Part shown: positions 28,647 to 37,105 of the stretch, in pieces
Layout: each line of letters opens with the position of its first letter
Numbering within the stretch: the stretch's first letter is position 1
NCBI RefSeq assembly: GCF_038433205.1
Contig: NZ_JBCDNA010000001.1
Span: 806,001 to 870,000 of the forward strand
Reading direction: 5' to 3'
DNA: 64,000 bases
Source: Lutimonas vermicola
GTDB lineage: Bacteria; Bacteroidota; Bacteroidia; Flavobacteriales; Flavobacteriaceae
Notes under the pieces: model-generated
What the model saw: only the letters and a program-made list of their open reading frames with translations
Told to the model about the DNA's origin: nothing
Databases searched by the model: none
Program-made: the position numbers and the translations under genes

Positions 28647-29213
28647 TTAATCAATATTGAGGTGGAAATTCGGATCAAACTGTTCGGGATTCTTTCCTTT
28701 TACATCCTTGAAATAATTATGAAAATATTCAAAATCAACTTTTTGATCTCCAGTTACATAATACGGTTTATCAATTAATATTTTTTTATTTTCAAAATCT
28801 AATGTCGCCATTACTATGGGTACTTTTGCACCGATCGCAACATGATAGAAACCTGTTTTCCATTTGGAGACTTTTTTTCTTGTCCCCTCAGGGGAAATAG
28901 CGAAAATGAATTTTTCTTTTTCATTAAAAATATCGATGATAGACTGAACCATATTTTGGGTCGCGGATCTGTTCACCGGAGTTCCTCCCATGGCTCTGAA
29001 AATAAATCCAAATGGGGGTTTAAACAATGTATGTTTACCAATAAAATTAATATCCATACCCTTGGCAAACTTAGACAGAACGGCAACTGGAAAATCCCAA
29101 TTGGAGGTATGAGGAGCCGCAATGATGATATATTTCTTGATATCAGTAGGAAAATCATTGGGGACTTTCCAGCCTAGAATATTGAATAATATAAATTTAG
29201 AAATCCTTTGCAT
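28647..29213 (-). CDS. PlsC-like 1-acylglycerol-3-phosphate acyltransferase family protein
   Basis: A 188-residue acyltransferase. The catalytic HX4D motif is APHTSNWDF, and the acceptor-binding motif is FAISPEGTRKK. GGTPVNR is the third family block. The short length and single motif set fit the PlsC-like family; acceptor and acyl donor cannot be told. It is divergent from the DsrE-like gene with 60 bp between the starts. Confidence 0.85.
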   Translation of the reverse strand: MQRISKFILFNILGWKVPNDFPTDIKKYIIIAAPHTSNWDFPVAVLSKFAKGMDINFIGKHTLFKPPFGFIFRAMGGTPVNRSATQNMVQSIIDIFNEKEKFIFAISPEGTRKKVSKWKTGFYHVAIGAKVPIVMATLDFENKKILIDKPYYVTGDQKVDFEYFHNYFKDVKGKNPEQFDPNFHLNID

Positions 29214-29273
29214 ACCAATAAATTTGGTTATTTTTTTCGTAATATCGTAATTAATTCCAACATACGGCTTTAT

Positions 29274-29819
29274 ATGAAATATTTTCTATTTATTATTGTT
29301 GCAAATATTTCTGTAACAATTGGTTACAGTCAAAAACAGAAAACCAAAACAGGCCCGGTATTTGAAGATTTTGGAGCGGTTTTTACGATAGATAATGCTG
29401 ACCTTTTGCTGGATGAAGACAAGATGTACAAAGTGATTTTTGACGTCTACACGGATGAAAAAAAAGCAGGTCATATGAATTCTTTAATCAATACGGTGGC
29501 CCGGTTTATGAATATGCACGCTCAAAACGGATTGCATGAAGATCACATGGAAATCATCGTTGTACTTCACGGTGCGGCCACAAAAAACGCACTCTCTGAA
29601 AAAGCCTTTAAAAAAGAATTCAAAACCAAACATCCCAACGAAGCACTGATCGAGGCCTTGACAGATAAAAAGGTAAAGATCTATGTTTGCGGGCAATCAA
29701 TGAAAAGCAAAGGCTATGAGGCCAAAGATATTTCTGAGGACGTTCAAATCTCTCTTTCTGCCCTCACTGTCTTGGTAAAATATCAATCAGAAGGTTATCA
29801 ACTCATTAATTTCAATTAA
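29274..29819 (+). CDS. Exported DsrE/DsrF-like protein
   Basis: 181 residues counted from ATG 29274, where a signal peptide begins (MKYFLFIIVANISVTIGYSQ). A start 66 bp upstream would bury this signal and is rejected. The mature part resembles DsrE/F-fold proteins: YKVIFDVYTDEKKAGHMNSLINT, IIVVLHGAATKNAL and the late cysteine in VKIYVCGQS. A redox or sulfur-carrier role is possible through that cysteine. rmuC follows 6 bp later, so the two are co-transcribed. Confidence 0.75.
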   Translation: MKYFLFIIVANISVTIGYSQKQKTKTGPVFEDFGAVFTIDNADLLLDEDKMYKVIFDVYTDEKKAGHMNSLINTVARFMNMHAQNGLHEDHMEIIVVLHGAATKNALSEKAFKKEFKTKHPNEALIEALTDKKVKIYVCGQSMKSKGYEAKDISEDVQISLSALTVLVKYQSEGYQLINFN

Positions 29820-29825
29820 AAACTT

Positions 29826-31142
29826 ATGTCAGATTCTGTGTTCTATGTAATAGTTGCAGTGGTTATTATACTTGCAGTGGTGCTTACCTATATCTTCAGC
29901 AAACTGAAATTCGAAAAAACGGTTTCTGCTTTGGAAGAAAGAATTGCTTCCCTGACAAGCGAAAAGACCGAAAAAGAAAACGGAATCGGTCAAATGGAAC
30001 TGCAGCTTGAAAAGTTGAGGTCTGAAATTCAGCAGTTGCATATGGATATCGTTAAAAAAGAAGCTGCACTGGAACACGCTGATGAAAAATTAAAGGGGCA
30101 GCAGGAAGATGTCGCTAAATTACAGGAAAAGTTTTCTAAAGATTTTGAGATCCTGGCCAGTAAGATCCTTGAAGACAAATCGAGTAAATTTACAGAAAAA
30201 AACAAGGAGAATATGGAACAGATCCTGAATCCGCTTCAGGAAAAGATCAAATCCTTTGAAAAGAAAGTTGAGGATACACACAAGGAAAGCATTGAAAAAC
30301 AATCGGCCTTGCGTCAACAAATTTTTGGTTTAAAGGAACTCAATGAGCAAATGAGCAAGGATGCCGTGAATCTTACCAGGGCATTAAAGGGAGATTCGAA
30401 AAAGCAGGGTGACTGGGGAGAATTACAATTGGAAACCATCCTTGAAAAAGCAGGGCTGCAAAAGGATATTCACTTTTCAACACAAGACGGGTACAGGGAT
30501 GAAGATGAGCGTTTAAAAAAACCCGATCTGATCATCAACCTGCCTGATAACAAACATTTGATCATTGACTCAAAGGTGTCACTAACGGGCTATGAAAAGT
30601 TTTTCAATGCAGAAAGCGACATAGAAGAAAAAAGCGGACTAAAAAACCACGTACTCAGTATACAGAAGCATATCAAAGAACTGGGAACAAAAAATTATAC
30701 TGACCTCTATGGAATCAACAGCCCTGACTATGTGATTATGTTCGTTCCTATTGAACCGGCTTTAATGATCGCCTTACAGCAGGATCAGGACCTTTACTTG
30801 CAGGCCCTTGATAAAAATGTTGTGATGGTCTCTACTTCTACTCTTTTAGCAACCTTAACCACTGTGGCTTCGATCTGGAAACAGGAGGATCAAAAACGGA
30901 ATGTGATTGAAATTGCCAGGCAGGCAGGAGCTTTATATGACAAGTTCGAAGGTTTGGCTCAGGATCTGATCAAGGTGGGCAAACAACTGAATGCTTCACA
31001 GGATGGGTATAAGGCCGCCATGAATAAACTTACCGAAGGTAAAGGCAATCTCATTTCAAGAGTTGAAAACTTAAAGGCACTAGGCGCCAAAACCAAGAAG
31101 TCGCTTCCTTCCAATTTGCTCGAAAGAGCAAAAGAAGAATAG
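29826..31142 (+). CDS. rmuC: DNA recombination protein RmuC
   Basis: A 438-residue protein with one N-terminal membrane segment (about 5-24), a long coiled coil (about 28-185) and a nuclease-like domain (about 190-400) with KKQGDWGELQLETILEKAGL, LIIDSKVSLTGYEKF and DYVIMFVPIEPALMIAL. The DSK motif fits the restriction-nuclease-like fold predicted for RmuC, which limits inversions at short inverted repeats in E. coli. That role is of interest here given the many inverted repeats in this window. Confidence 0.93.
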   Translation: MSDSVFYVIVAVVIILAVVLTYIFSKLKFEKTVSALEERIASLTSEKTEKENGIGQMELQLEKLRSEIQQLHMDIVKKEAALEHADEKLKGQQEDVAKLQEKFSKDFEILASKILEDKSSKFTEKNKENMEQILNPLQEKIKSFEKKVEDTHKESIEKQSALRQQIFGLKELNEQMSKDAVNLTRALKGDSKKQGDWGELQLETILEKAGLQKDIHFSTQDGYRDEDERLKKPDLIINLPDNKHLIIDSKVSLTGYEKFFNAESDIEEKSGLKNHVLSIQKHIKELGTKNYTDLYGINSPDYVIMFVPIEPALMIALQQDQDLYLQALDKNVVMVSTSTLLATLTTVASIWKQEDQKRNVIEIARQAGALYDKFEGLAQDLIKVGKQLNASQDGYKAAMNKLTEGKGNLISRVENLKALGAKTKKSLPSNLLERAKEE

Positions 31143-31207
31143 TTTTAACATAAAAGTGTTGTAAGTAAGTATTTTTATTGACGACCGAATAGGAAATAAA
31201 ATTTTTC

Positions 31208-32194
31208 ATGTATAAATTTTTATTTCTTGCGATGGCACTGGTTTCTTCATCTTTTGGCTTATTTGCGCAAACCTGTTGTTCAGGTGGAATTCCCATATCC
31301 AACAGCATTGGTTTACCGATTGAAAATCAAGGCTCATGGCAATTCAGCTTAAGCTATGACTATAATAACCTAAATACGCTGAACAGTGGAAGTGATCGCC
31401 TGGATGATGATTCAAGATTAAGAATCACGCAGTCCCTTTTATTCAATACGGGCTATACGTTCACAAATAACCTTTCAGTTGAATTATTACTGACCTATGT
31501 CAATCAAAAAAGGGAAATCTCCCAATTTGGCAATGTGAATTCAGATGAGACCTATGGCATAGGTGATGGTGTCTTGCTTTTTAAATACAATATCAATCAT
31601 TTATTTTCCTCAAACAGTACCTTAAGGTTAGGTGCAGGGCCAAAAATTCCTATTGGGGCAACTGATTTGACGAATGATGCCGGAATATTACTGAACGCAG
31701 ACCTGCAGCCCGGAAGTGGCGCCTGGGACTTGATTATGTGGTCAAGCTATCTGCACAGTTTTTCTTTTCGCCCCTCGGGGACCTTCTCGCTAACTGCATT
31801 ATACAGATATACCGGAACCAATGACAACTACTTTAACAATACAACGACATACACATTTGGTAACGAGTTTCAGGGATTTATCAACTATACAGATCAATTT
31901 TTGCTTTTTAAAACTTTAATAAATCCCGGGGTAAGCCTGAAATACCGATGGGCAGGTAAAGATGAGATTGGTGAATCCTCATTAGAAAGTACCGGTGGAA
32001 AATGGGTCACTGTTGTGCCAAGCCTGAATGTGAGAATCAGTAAAAAACTTCTTTTTATCAGCAAGGCAGAAATCCCTGTATACAATTATGTCGAGGGAAC
32101 CCAGTTAACGCCAACGTTTCGATTTACGGCAGGCTTGTTTTTAACCTTGAGTAAAAAAAAGAATGAATTATTGAACTTAAATAAACAGATATGA
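31208..32194 (+). CDS. Outer-membrane beta-barrel-like protein
   Basis: A 328-residue protein with a signal peptide (about 1-21, ending GLFAQ) followed directly by the motif TCCSGGIP. The rest alternates hydrophobic and polar residues with many aromatic strands (e.g. NLSVELLLTYVNQKREI, TFSLTALYRYTGT), as in outer-membrane barrels. No family name is certain. Its stop overlaps the next ATG by 4 bp, so it is coupled to the DUF3179 lipoprotein. Confidence 0.65.
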   Translation: MYKFLFLAMALVSSSFGLFAQTCCSGGIPISNSIGLPIENQGSWQFSLSYDYNNLNTLNSGSDRLDDDSRLRITQSLLFNTGYTFTNNLSVELLLTYVNQKREISQFGNVNSDETYGIGDGVLLFKYNINHLFSSNSTLRLGAGPKIPIGATDLTNDAGILLNADLQPGSGAWDLIMWSSYLHSFSFRPSGTFSLTALYRYTGTNDNYFNNTTTYTFGNEFQGFINYTDQFLLFKTLINPGVSLKYRWAGKDEIGESSLESTGGKWVTVVPSLNVRISKKLLFISKAEIPVYNYVEGTQLTPTFRFTAGLFLTLSKKKNELLNLNKQI

Positions 32195-33270
32195 AATACG
32201 TGAATGCAATACTTTGTCTTATACTATTTACATCCCTTGCTTGTTCTGGTGACTCAAATGACATACAGAATGACATTCCTGATACCGGAGGTGCACAACC
32301 GGTTGATGAAAGCATCTGGCTAATTGACAAACGATTGGTGGTCGATGGAGGACCGGGAAAAGACGGAATTCCGGCTTTAACCAATCCTGAAACAATAAGT
32401 GCTGAAAGTATCGCCTATCTGCAAGACCAAGATCTGGTTATCGGAATAACCAATGGTACAAATCAGATTGCAGTACCTCATAAAATACTGGACTGGCATG
32501 AAATCATCAATATGGATAACTTTGGAACAACCCTGGCCATTGTATATTGCCCCTTAACAGGTACCGGAATTGGCTGGAATACCACAATTAATGGTCAGAC
32601 CACAACTTTTGGAGTTTCAGGTTTACTCTATAAAAACAACATTATTCCCTATGACAGGGCAACCGACAGCAACTGGTCTCAGTTGGAGCTGCAATGCATC
32701 AACGGTGAATTGGCAGGTACGATTCCCGAAACAACAGTATTTCCTGAATTGACCTGGGGCCTCTGGAAAAAGTTGTTCCCCGATTCAAGAGTTGTCAGCA
32801 CCAATACAGGGTTTAGCAGGCAGTACAGTATTTACCCTTATGGAGACTACAAATCAAATAACGACAGGTTTATCTACCCAATACCTCCTCTTACAAACAA
32901 TATACCTTCTAAAGAAAGGGTCTATACCATCTATTCGGGAGATAAAGCAAAAGTATACCGGTTTCAAAATTTTGAAAATGGAAAAATCATAAAGGATGCA
33001 TTCGATGGCAGAGACTATATCTTGATAGGGAATTCAGAATTTATTATGTCGTTTGAGTTAAATGAAACAAACAAGGACCTTGACTTTTCTTATGAATTCA
33101 ATAATACGGAAGTGATTATGAAAGATGAGCAAAACAACGTTTGGAGTATTTTTGGCAAAGCAGTATCCGGCCCCAAAAAAGGTCAGTTCTTAAAAACGTC
33201 TCATACAGCTATGATGGGTTATTATTTTTCGGTGGAATCTTTTTATCCCGAAGCTGAATTTTATAACTGA
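32191..33270 (+). CDS. DUF3179-family lipoprotein
   Basis: A 359-residue protein with a lipoprotein signal, lipobox SLAC with C18. The body matches DUF3179: VDGGPGKDGIPALTNP near the start, LAIVYCPLTGTGIGW with a conserved cysteine, then GVSGLLYKNNIIPYDRATDSNWSQ. No enzymatic function is established for this family. Coupling to the upstream barrel gene suggests both act at the outer membrane. Confidence 0.85.
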   Translation: MKYVNAILCLILFTSLACSGDSNDIQNDIPDTGGAQPVDESIWLIDKRLVVDGGPGKDGIPALTNPETISAESIAYLQDQDLVIGITNGTNQIAVPHKILDWHEIINMDNFGTTLAIVYCPLTGTGIGWNTTINGQTTTFGVSGLLYKNNIIPYDRATDSNWSQLELQCINGELAGTIPETTVFPELTWGLWKKLFPDSRVVSTNTGFSRQYSIYPYGDYKSNNDRFIYPIPPLTNNIPSKERVYTIYSGDKAKVYRFQNFENGKIIKDAFDGRDYILIGNSEFIMSFELNETNKDLDFSYEFNNTEVIMKDEQNNVWSIFGKAVSGPKKGQFLKTSHTAMMGYYFSVESFYPEAEFYN

Positions 33271-33302
33271 TGCTAATATTTTTTTTACTGGGATTTAAAA
33301 AA

Positions 33303-33310
33303 TATATTTG
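33303..33310 (+). promoter_or_regulatory. Candidate -7 element of the YheT-like gene
   Basis: TATATTTG matches TAnnTTTG and lies 11 bp before the ATG. A T-rich tract occupies the -33 position without a clear TTTG. Confidence 0.4.
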
Positions 33311-33321
33311 AGAAAAAAAAG

Positions 33322-34293
33322 ATGGCTCTGGTTGATGCTTCCTCCTATTCTCCCGGTTTTGCTTTTCAAAGCAGGCATTTGAATACGATCTACCGAACTC
33401 TTTTTCACAGGATAGAAGTAAGTTACCAAAGGGAAAGAATGGAGACCAGTGATGGTGATTTTATGGATCTGGATTTTTTAAAAGCGGGCTCAAAAAAACT
33501 CGTGATCATCATTCACGGGCTCGAAGGCAGTTCCGACTCAAAATATGTAACCGCAATGGCCCGGATTTCAAATGAGTACGGCTTTGACGCCGTCGCCGTT
33601 AACTTAAGAGGCTGCAGTGGTGAGACCAACCGTCTGCTCAGTTCTTATCACAGTGGTAAAACGGATGACCTGGCCGAGATCCTGGGTTACCTGGAAAAAA
33701 ATCACCTTTACGAGTCATTTCATATAGTAGGTTATAGCCTCGGGGGAAACCTCTTATTGAAATATATGGGAGAAGAGAGGAGTAACTATCCGGCAAAATT
33801 AAAAACAGCTGTCGGCGTTTCAGTTCCTTGTGACCTGAAAGGGTCCTCAGAATCCATAGCGGAATTTTGGAACATGTTATATATGCAACAATTCTTAGCA
33901 TCTTTAAAAAAGAAAACAAGAATCAAATTTGAGCAATTCCCTTCCAACGGCCTTAACCAGGAGGCCATCCTAAGCGCAAAAAACTTTCTTGATTTTGATA
34001 ATTATTTCACGGCTCCCGTGAACGGTTTTAAGGATGCCAACGATTATTGGAAAAAGAATAGCTGTAATCAATTTTTGCAGGGCATAAGGGTTCCAAGCCT
34101 TTTGATAACGGCTTATGATGATCCTTTTTTATCTGCTTCCTGTATCCCCTTAAAAGAAGCGAAAGGCAACAAATATTTTCATTTGGAAGTCACTACATAC
34201 GGAGGGCACGTGGGCTATAACTCAACTTTTGAAAATGGCAGTGGATTCTGGCTCGAAAAACGGATTATAGATTTTTTCAAGGAGATTGATTAG
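33322..34293 (+). CDS. YheT/AB-hydrolase 4 family hydrolase
   Basis: A 323-residue alpha/beta-hydrolase. IIHGLEGSSDSKYV forms the oxyanion region, VAVNLRGCSGETNRLLSSYH is the typical YheT block, the nucleophile is S139 in GYSLGG, the acid probably D267 in TAYDDPFL, and the base H296 in YGGHVGY. The family acts on esters; the substrate is unknown. There is no signal peptide, so it is cytoplasmic. Confidence 0.9.
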   Translation: MALVDASSYSPGFAFQSRHLNTIYRTLFHRIEVSYQRERMETSDGDFMDLDFLKAGSKKLVIIIHGLEGSSDSKYVTAMARISNEYGFDAVAVNLRGCSGETNRLLSSYHSGKTDDLAEILGYLEKNHLYESFHIVGYSLGGNLLLKYMGEERSNYPAKLKTAVGVSVPCDLKGSSESIAEFWNMLYMQQFLASLKKKTRIKFEQFPSNGLNQEAILSAKNFLDFDNYFTAPVNGFKDANDYWKKNSCNQFLQGIRVPSLLITAYDDPFLSASCIPLKEAKGNKYFHLEVTTYGGHVGYNSTFENGSGFWLEKRIIDFFKEID

Positions 34294-34353
34294 ATTATAA
34301 GAATACCTGTTATTTCTTTGTTTCATTGATTCATTTTTTTATTGTTTCAATAT

Positions 34354-34377
34354 ATCATTGTATCATTGTACCATTGT
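34354..34377. repeat. Octamer tandem repeat (ATCATTGT)3
   Basis: Three 8-nt units, ATCATTGT twice and ACCATTGT once, lie just before the PorV-like gene. This resembles the other short intergenic arrays of the window. Confidence 0.8.
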
Positions 34378-34399
34378 TTATCCTGTCATATTTTATAAT

Positions 34400-35467
34400 G
34401 TGAAGAAAGCGTTATTTTTCCTTTTTATGATATCAAACCTTATTCAGGGCCAGGCTTTTAGAAGCTTTTCCAATGAGTTTCTGAATCTGGGAGTTGATGC
34501 GGCAGCTTTTGGGATGGGTAAAGCAGTAATTGCTTCAAGCGCTGATGTGAACTCTATCTACTGGAACCCTGCCGGGCTTACCAAAGTGGAAGATATTCAG
34601 GGCGCCTTGATGCATGCCGAATATTTTCAGGGAATAGGTAAATATGATTACGCCGCCTTTGCAAAACCTATCAATGATGAGAGCACATTTGCCGTATCAT
34701 TTATCAGGTTTGGAGTGGATGACATATTGAATACTACTGAATTGATCGATAGTCAGGGAAATATAAATTATGACAATATCAGTCTTTTTTCAGCCGTCGA
34801 CTATGCATTTAATGTTGCCTATGCACGTCGCTTGCCGGTCCAGGGACTGGACATTGGCATAAATTCAAAGATCGTTCATCGGAAAATAGGTGACTTTGCG
34901 TCTTCATGGGGCTTCGGACTTGATGCAGCCTTGCAATTTCAAACAGAATCCGAGTGGAAATTTGGCATGATGGTTCGCGACATTACCACTACATTCAACG
35001 CCTGGACCATAGATGAGGAAGAGTTCGAAAAAATTCAAAATGCAATTCCGGGTGAAAACCAGGCAGCTCCCGAAAAACTTGAACTCACAAAACCCAAAGT
35101 GCAATTTGGGGTATCAAAATCGTTTGAAGTATTTCGTGATTTTAACATGCTTACAGAGATTGACTTGAATATGAGGTTTTCTCAAACCAATGATATCCTG
35201 TCAACTTCTTTTCTAAGTATCGACCCCGGAGTTGGTCTGCAATTCGATTATTTAAAAATGGCTTTTCTACGTGTCGGTGTTAATAATTTTCAGAATTTCA
35301 CCGATTTTGACGGAGGCAGCACAACTTCAATGGAACCTAATTTTGGGGTTGGTTTCAGGTACAAAGGCATTCAGATTGACTATGCATTGGCCAATATAGG
35401 CGCTGCAAGCGGAACCTTGTATTCGAATGTTTTTTCTGTGAAGGTTGATATTGGGTATTTTAGGTAA
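34400..35467 (+). CDS. PorV/PorQ-family outer-membrane protein
   Basis: 355 residues from GTG 34400, where the signal peptide starts (VKKALFFLFMISNLIQGQAF). The ATG at 34358 would add 14 residues ahead of the signal and is less likely. FLNLGVDAAAFGMGKAVIA and DVNSIYWNPAGLTKV are hallmarks of PorV/UPF0164-type barrels of the FadL superfamily. PorV shuttles type IX secretion cargo, while PorQ has a related role; which one this is cannot be decided here. Confidence 0.82.
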   Translation: MKKALFFLFMISNLIQGQAFRSFSNEFLNLGVDAAAFGMGKAVIASSADVNSIYWNPAGLTKVEDIQGALMHAEYFQGIGKYDYAAFAKPINDESTFAVSFIRFGVDDILNTTELIDSQGNINYDNISLFSAVDYAFNVAYARRLPVQGLDIGINSKIVHRKIGDFASSWGFGLDAALQFQTESEWKFGMMVRDITTTFNAWTIDEEEFEKIQNAIPGENQAAPEKLELTKPKVQFGVSKSFEVFRDFNMLTEIDLNMRFSQTNDILSTSFLSIDPGVGLQFDYLKMAFLRVGVNNFQNFTDFDGGSTTSMEPNFGVGFRYKGIQIDYALANIGAASGTLYSNVFSVKVDIGYFR

Positions 35468-35478
35468 AGTGTTTCGTC

Positions 35479-35515
35479 CTTTTGCCTTGATGCAAAAGAA
35501 CCAAAAGATCAAGGC
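35479..35515. repeat. Stem-loop repeat with two alternative hairpins
   Basis: CTTTTGC (35479-35485) can pair with GCAAAAG (35492-35498), or GCCTTGAT (35484-35491) with ATCAAGGC (35508-35515). The two folds exclude each other. I recall closely similar sequences as dispersed intergenic repeats in other Bacteroidota, but could not check this. It starts 11 bp after the PorV-like stop. The rest of the 35468-35841 gap holds only the TTCGATA array and a candidate -7 box. Confidence 0.6.
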
Positions 35516-35700
35516 TGCAAAAAAATAATAAATGCTTTCTTCTTATATGTCAAGTGCGGTTGGGTGATTTCCTCGCATCCGCTTCGGAACTTCCCAATCT
35601 TACTAGGCATATAATTTGAAATCAATCATTCTTTTTTTAAGGCCGAACCATTACATGTTCATATTAGAACGGACAATACTTTGTTATTCGTAGTTCCCTG

Positions 35701-35730
35701 TTCGATATTCGATATTCGATATTCGATATT
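35701..35730. repeat. Heptamer tandem repeat (TTCGATA)4
   Basis: Four perfect 7-nt units plus two bases, in the gap between the PorV-like and DUF4105 genes. Confidence 0.9.
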
Positions 35731-35813
35731 AAAACATATATCTCCTAATAGAATTGACCTCCACCTTCAATTCATTCATGCATTGAACAATGTCATTGAG
35801 TAAAATAAAATGT

Positions 35814-35821
35814 TACTTTTG
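35814..35821 (+). promoter_or_regulatory. Candidate -7 element of the DUF4105 gene
   Basis: TACTTTTG matches TAnnTTTG, 20 bp before the TTG start at 35842. A TTG at 35796-35798 is 15 bp further up, closer than usual. Confidence 0.45.
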
Positions 35822-35841
35822 CTTTATTAAATTTTCAGGTC

Positions 35842-37014
35842 TTGAAAAAACTCATCTTTATATTTTTTATAAGTACTTTTAGCTTTGCGCAGCATATCAA
35901 TCTCTCCCCTACGGCTGAAATAAGCGTTATCACTTGTGGGCCGGGAACAGATGAACTCTATGCAAGTTTCGGGCACAGTGCCTTTAGGATATTGGACCTG
36001 AATAATAAGATTGACAGGGTATACAATTACGGGACCTTTGATTTCGATACACCAAATTTCTACGTCAAATTTGCTCAGGGCAAACTCTTATATCAGTTAA
36101 GGGCCTATAATTTTGGAAATTTTTTAAGGGGATACCATCAGGAAAACCGATGGGTCAAAGGGCAGGTGCTTGACTTAAGCCAGGAACAGGTGCAACAAGT
36201 GTTCGATTTTCTTGAAGAGAATGCCAAACCGGAAAACAGATCCTATAAGTACGACTTCTTTTATGACAATTGTTCCACCAAATTATATGATGTGCTGGAA
36301 CAGGTTCTGGGAGAAAACTTGTTGTTTAAAAGTGATTTTGATAAAGCCAATTTTTCCCATCGTGACCTTATCGAATTGTATATGGGGCATCAGCCGTGGG
36401 CAGATTTTGGAATTGACCTGGCTCTTGGTGCAGACATAGACAGGCAGGCAAGCTCTAAAGAATATATGTTTTTACCGGATTATGTGTTTGAGTCTTTTAC
36501 AAAGGTAGAGATCAAAAAAGATGGTTCTTTTAAACCCATTGTTAAAAGAACTGAAGAGATATTGTTAAGCTATGGGGAAGCACATAAACAAAGTATGCTA
36601 ACGCCAATGCTTTTATTTTCGATTTGTTCTCTGGTGATCTTATGGATTACCTACAAAGATTTTAAAAGAAAAAGCCGAACAAAACTATTGGATACTTTTA
36701 TTTTTTCCATAACGGGAGTTCTGGGAATTGTACTGCTGTTACTTTGGTTCGCCACAGACCATTCAGCTACGGCCAATAACTTTAATGTACTATGGGCCTT
36801 TGCTCCCAACCTTGTATTTGTATTTCTGATGAATAAAAACAGCAAAATGAGTACCTATTATATGTTTACATTACTGATGCTGCTAGATGTTATGGTACTC
36901 TTATGGATTTTTAAAGTACAGGTATTTCATTATGCATTGATTCCCCTGCTGGTGGGATTGTATGCGAGGTATATTTATTTGTGGTTTTACTTTCGAGGAG
37001 TTGGCAAAGAATAA
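35842..37014 (+). CDS. DUF4105 membrane protein
   Basis: A 390-residue protein starting at TTG 35842, directly with a signal peptide (KKLIFIFFISTFSFAQ). The exported DUF4105 domain (about 20-230) holds YASFGHSAFRI and FFYDNCSTKLYDVL, whose His and Cys could form an NlpC/P60-like site as suggested for this family. The C-terminus (about 250-385) has four or five membrane segments. Function is not known. Confidence 0.85.
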   Translation: MKKLIFIFFISTFSFAQHINLSPTAEISVITCGPGTDELYASFGHSAFRILDLNNKIDRVYNYGTFDFDTPNFYVKFAQGKLLYQLRAYNFGNFLRGYHQENRWVKGQVLDLSQEQVQQVFDFLEENAKPENRSYKYDFFYDNCSTKLYDVLEQVLGENLLFKSDFDKANFSHRDLIELYMGHQPWADFGIDLALGADIDRQASSKEYMFLPDYVFESFTKVEIKKDGSFKPIVKRTEEILLSYGEAHKQSMLTPMLLFSICSLVILWITYKDFKRKSRTKLLDTFIFSITGVLGIVLLLLWFATDHSATANNFNVLWAFAPNLVFVFLMNKNSKMSTYYMFTLLMLLDVMVLLWIFKVQVFHYALIPLLVGLYARYIYLWFYFRGVGKE

Positions 37015-37105
37015 CAAAACGATAATCTTAATCTCGGAGAACCTTAAACGATTTCGCGCAGGTAGCGCAGACTTCTAATTTATCTGAGTGAACCTAAAAA
37101 AACCA

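Noticed and set aside
29208..29273. Upstream ATG of the DsrE-like gene
   Set aside because: It would bury the signal peptide 22 residues inside and overlap the start of the divergent acyltransferase gene.
34358..34399. Upstream ATG of the PorV-like gene
   Set aside because: It would place 14 residues ahead of a clean signal peptide and lies in the octamer repeat; GTG 34400 fits better.
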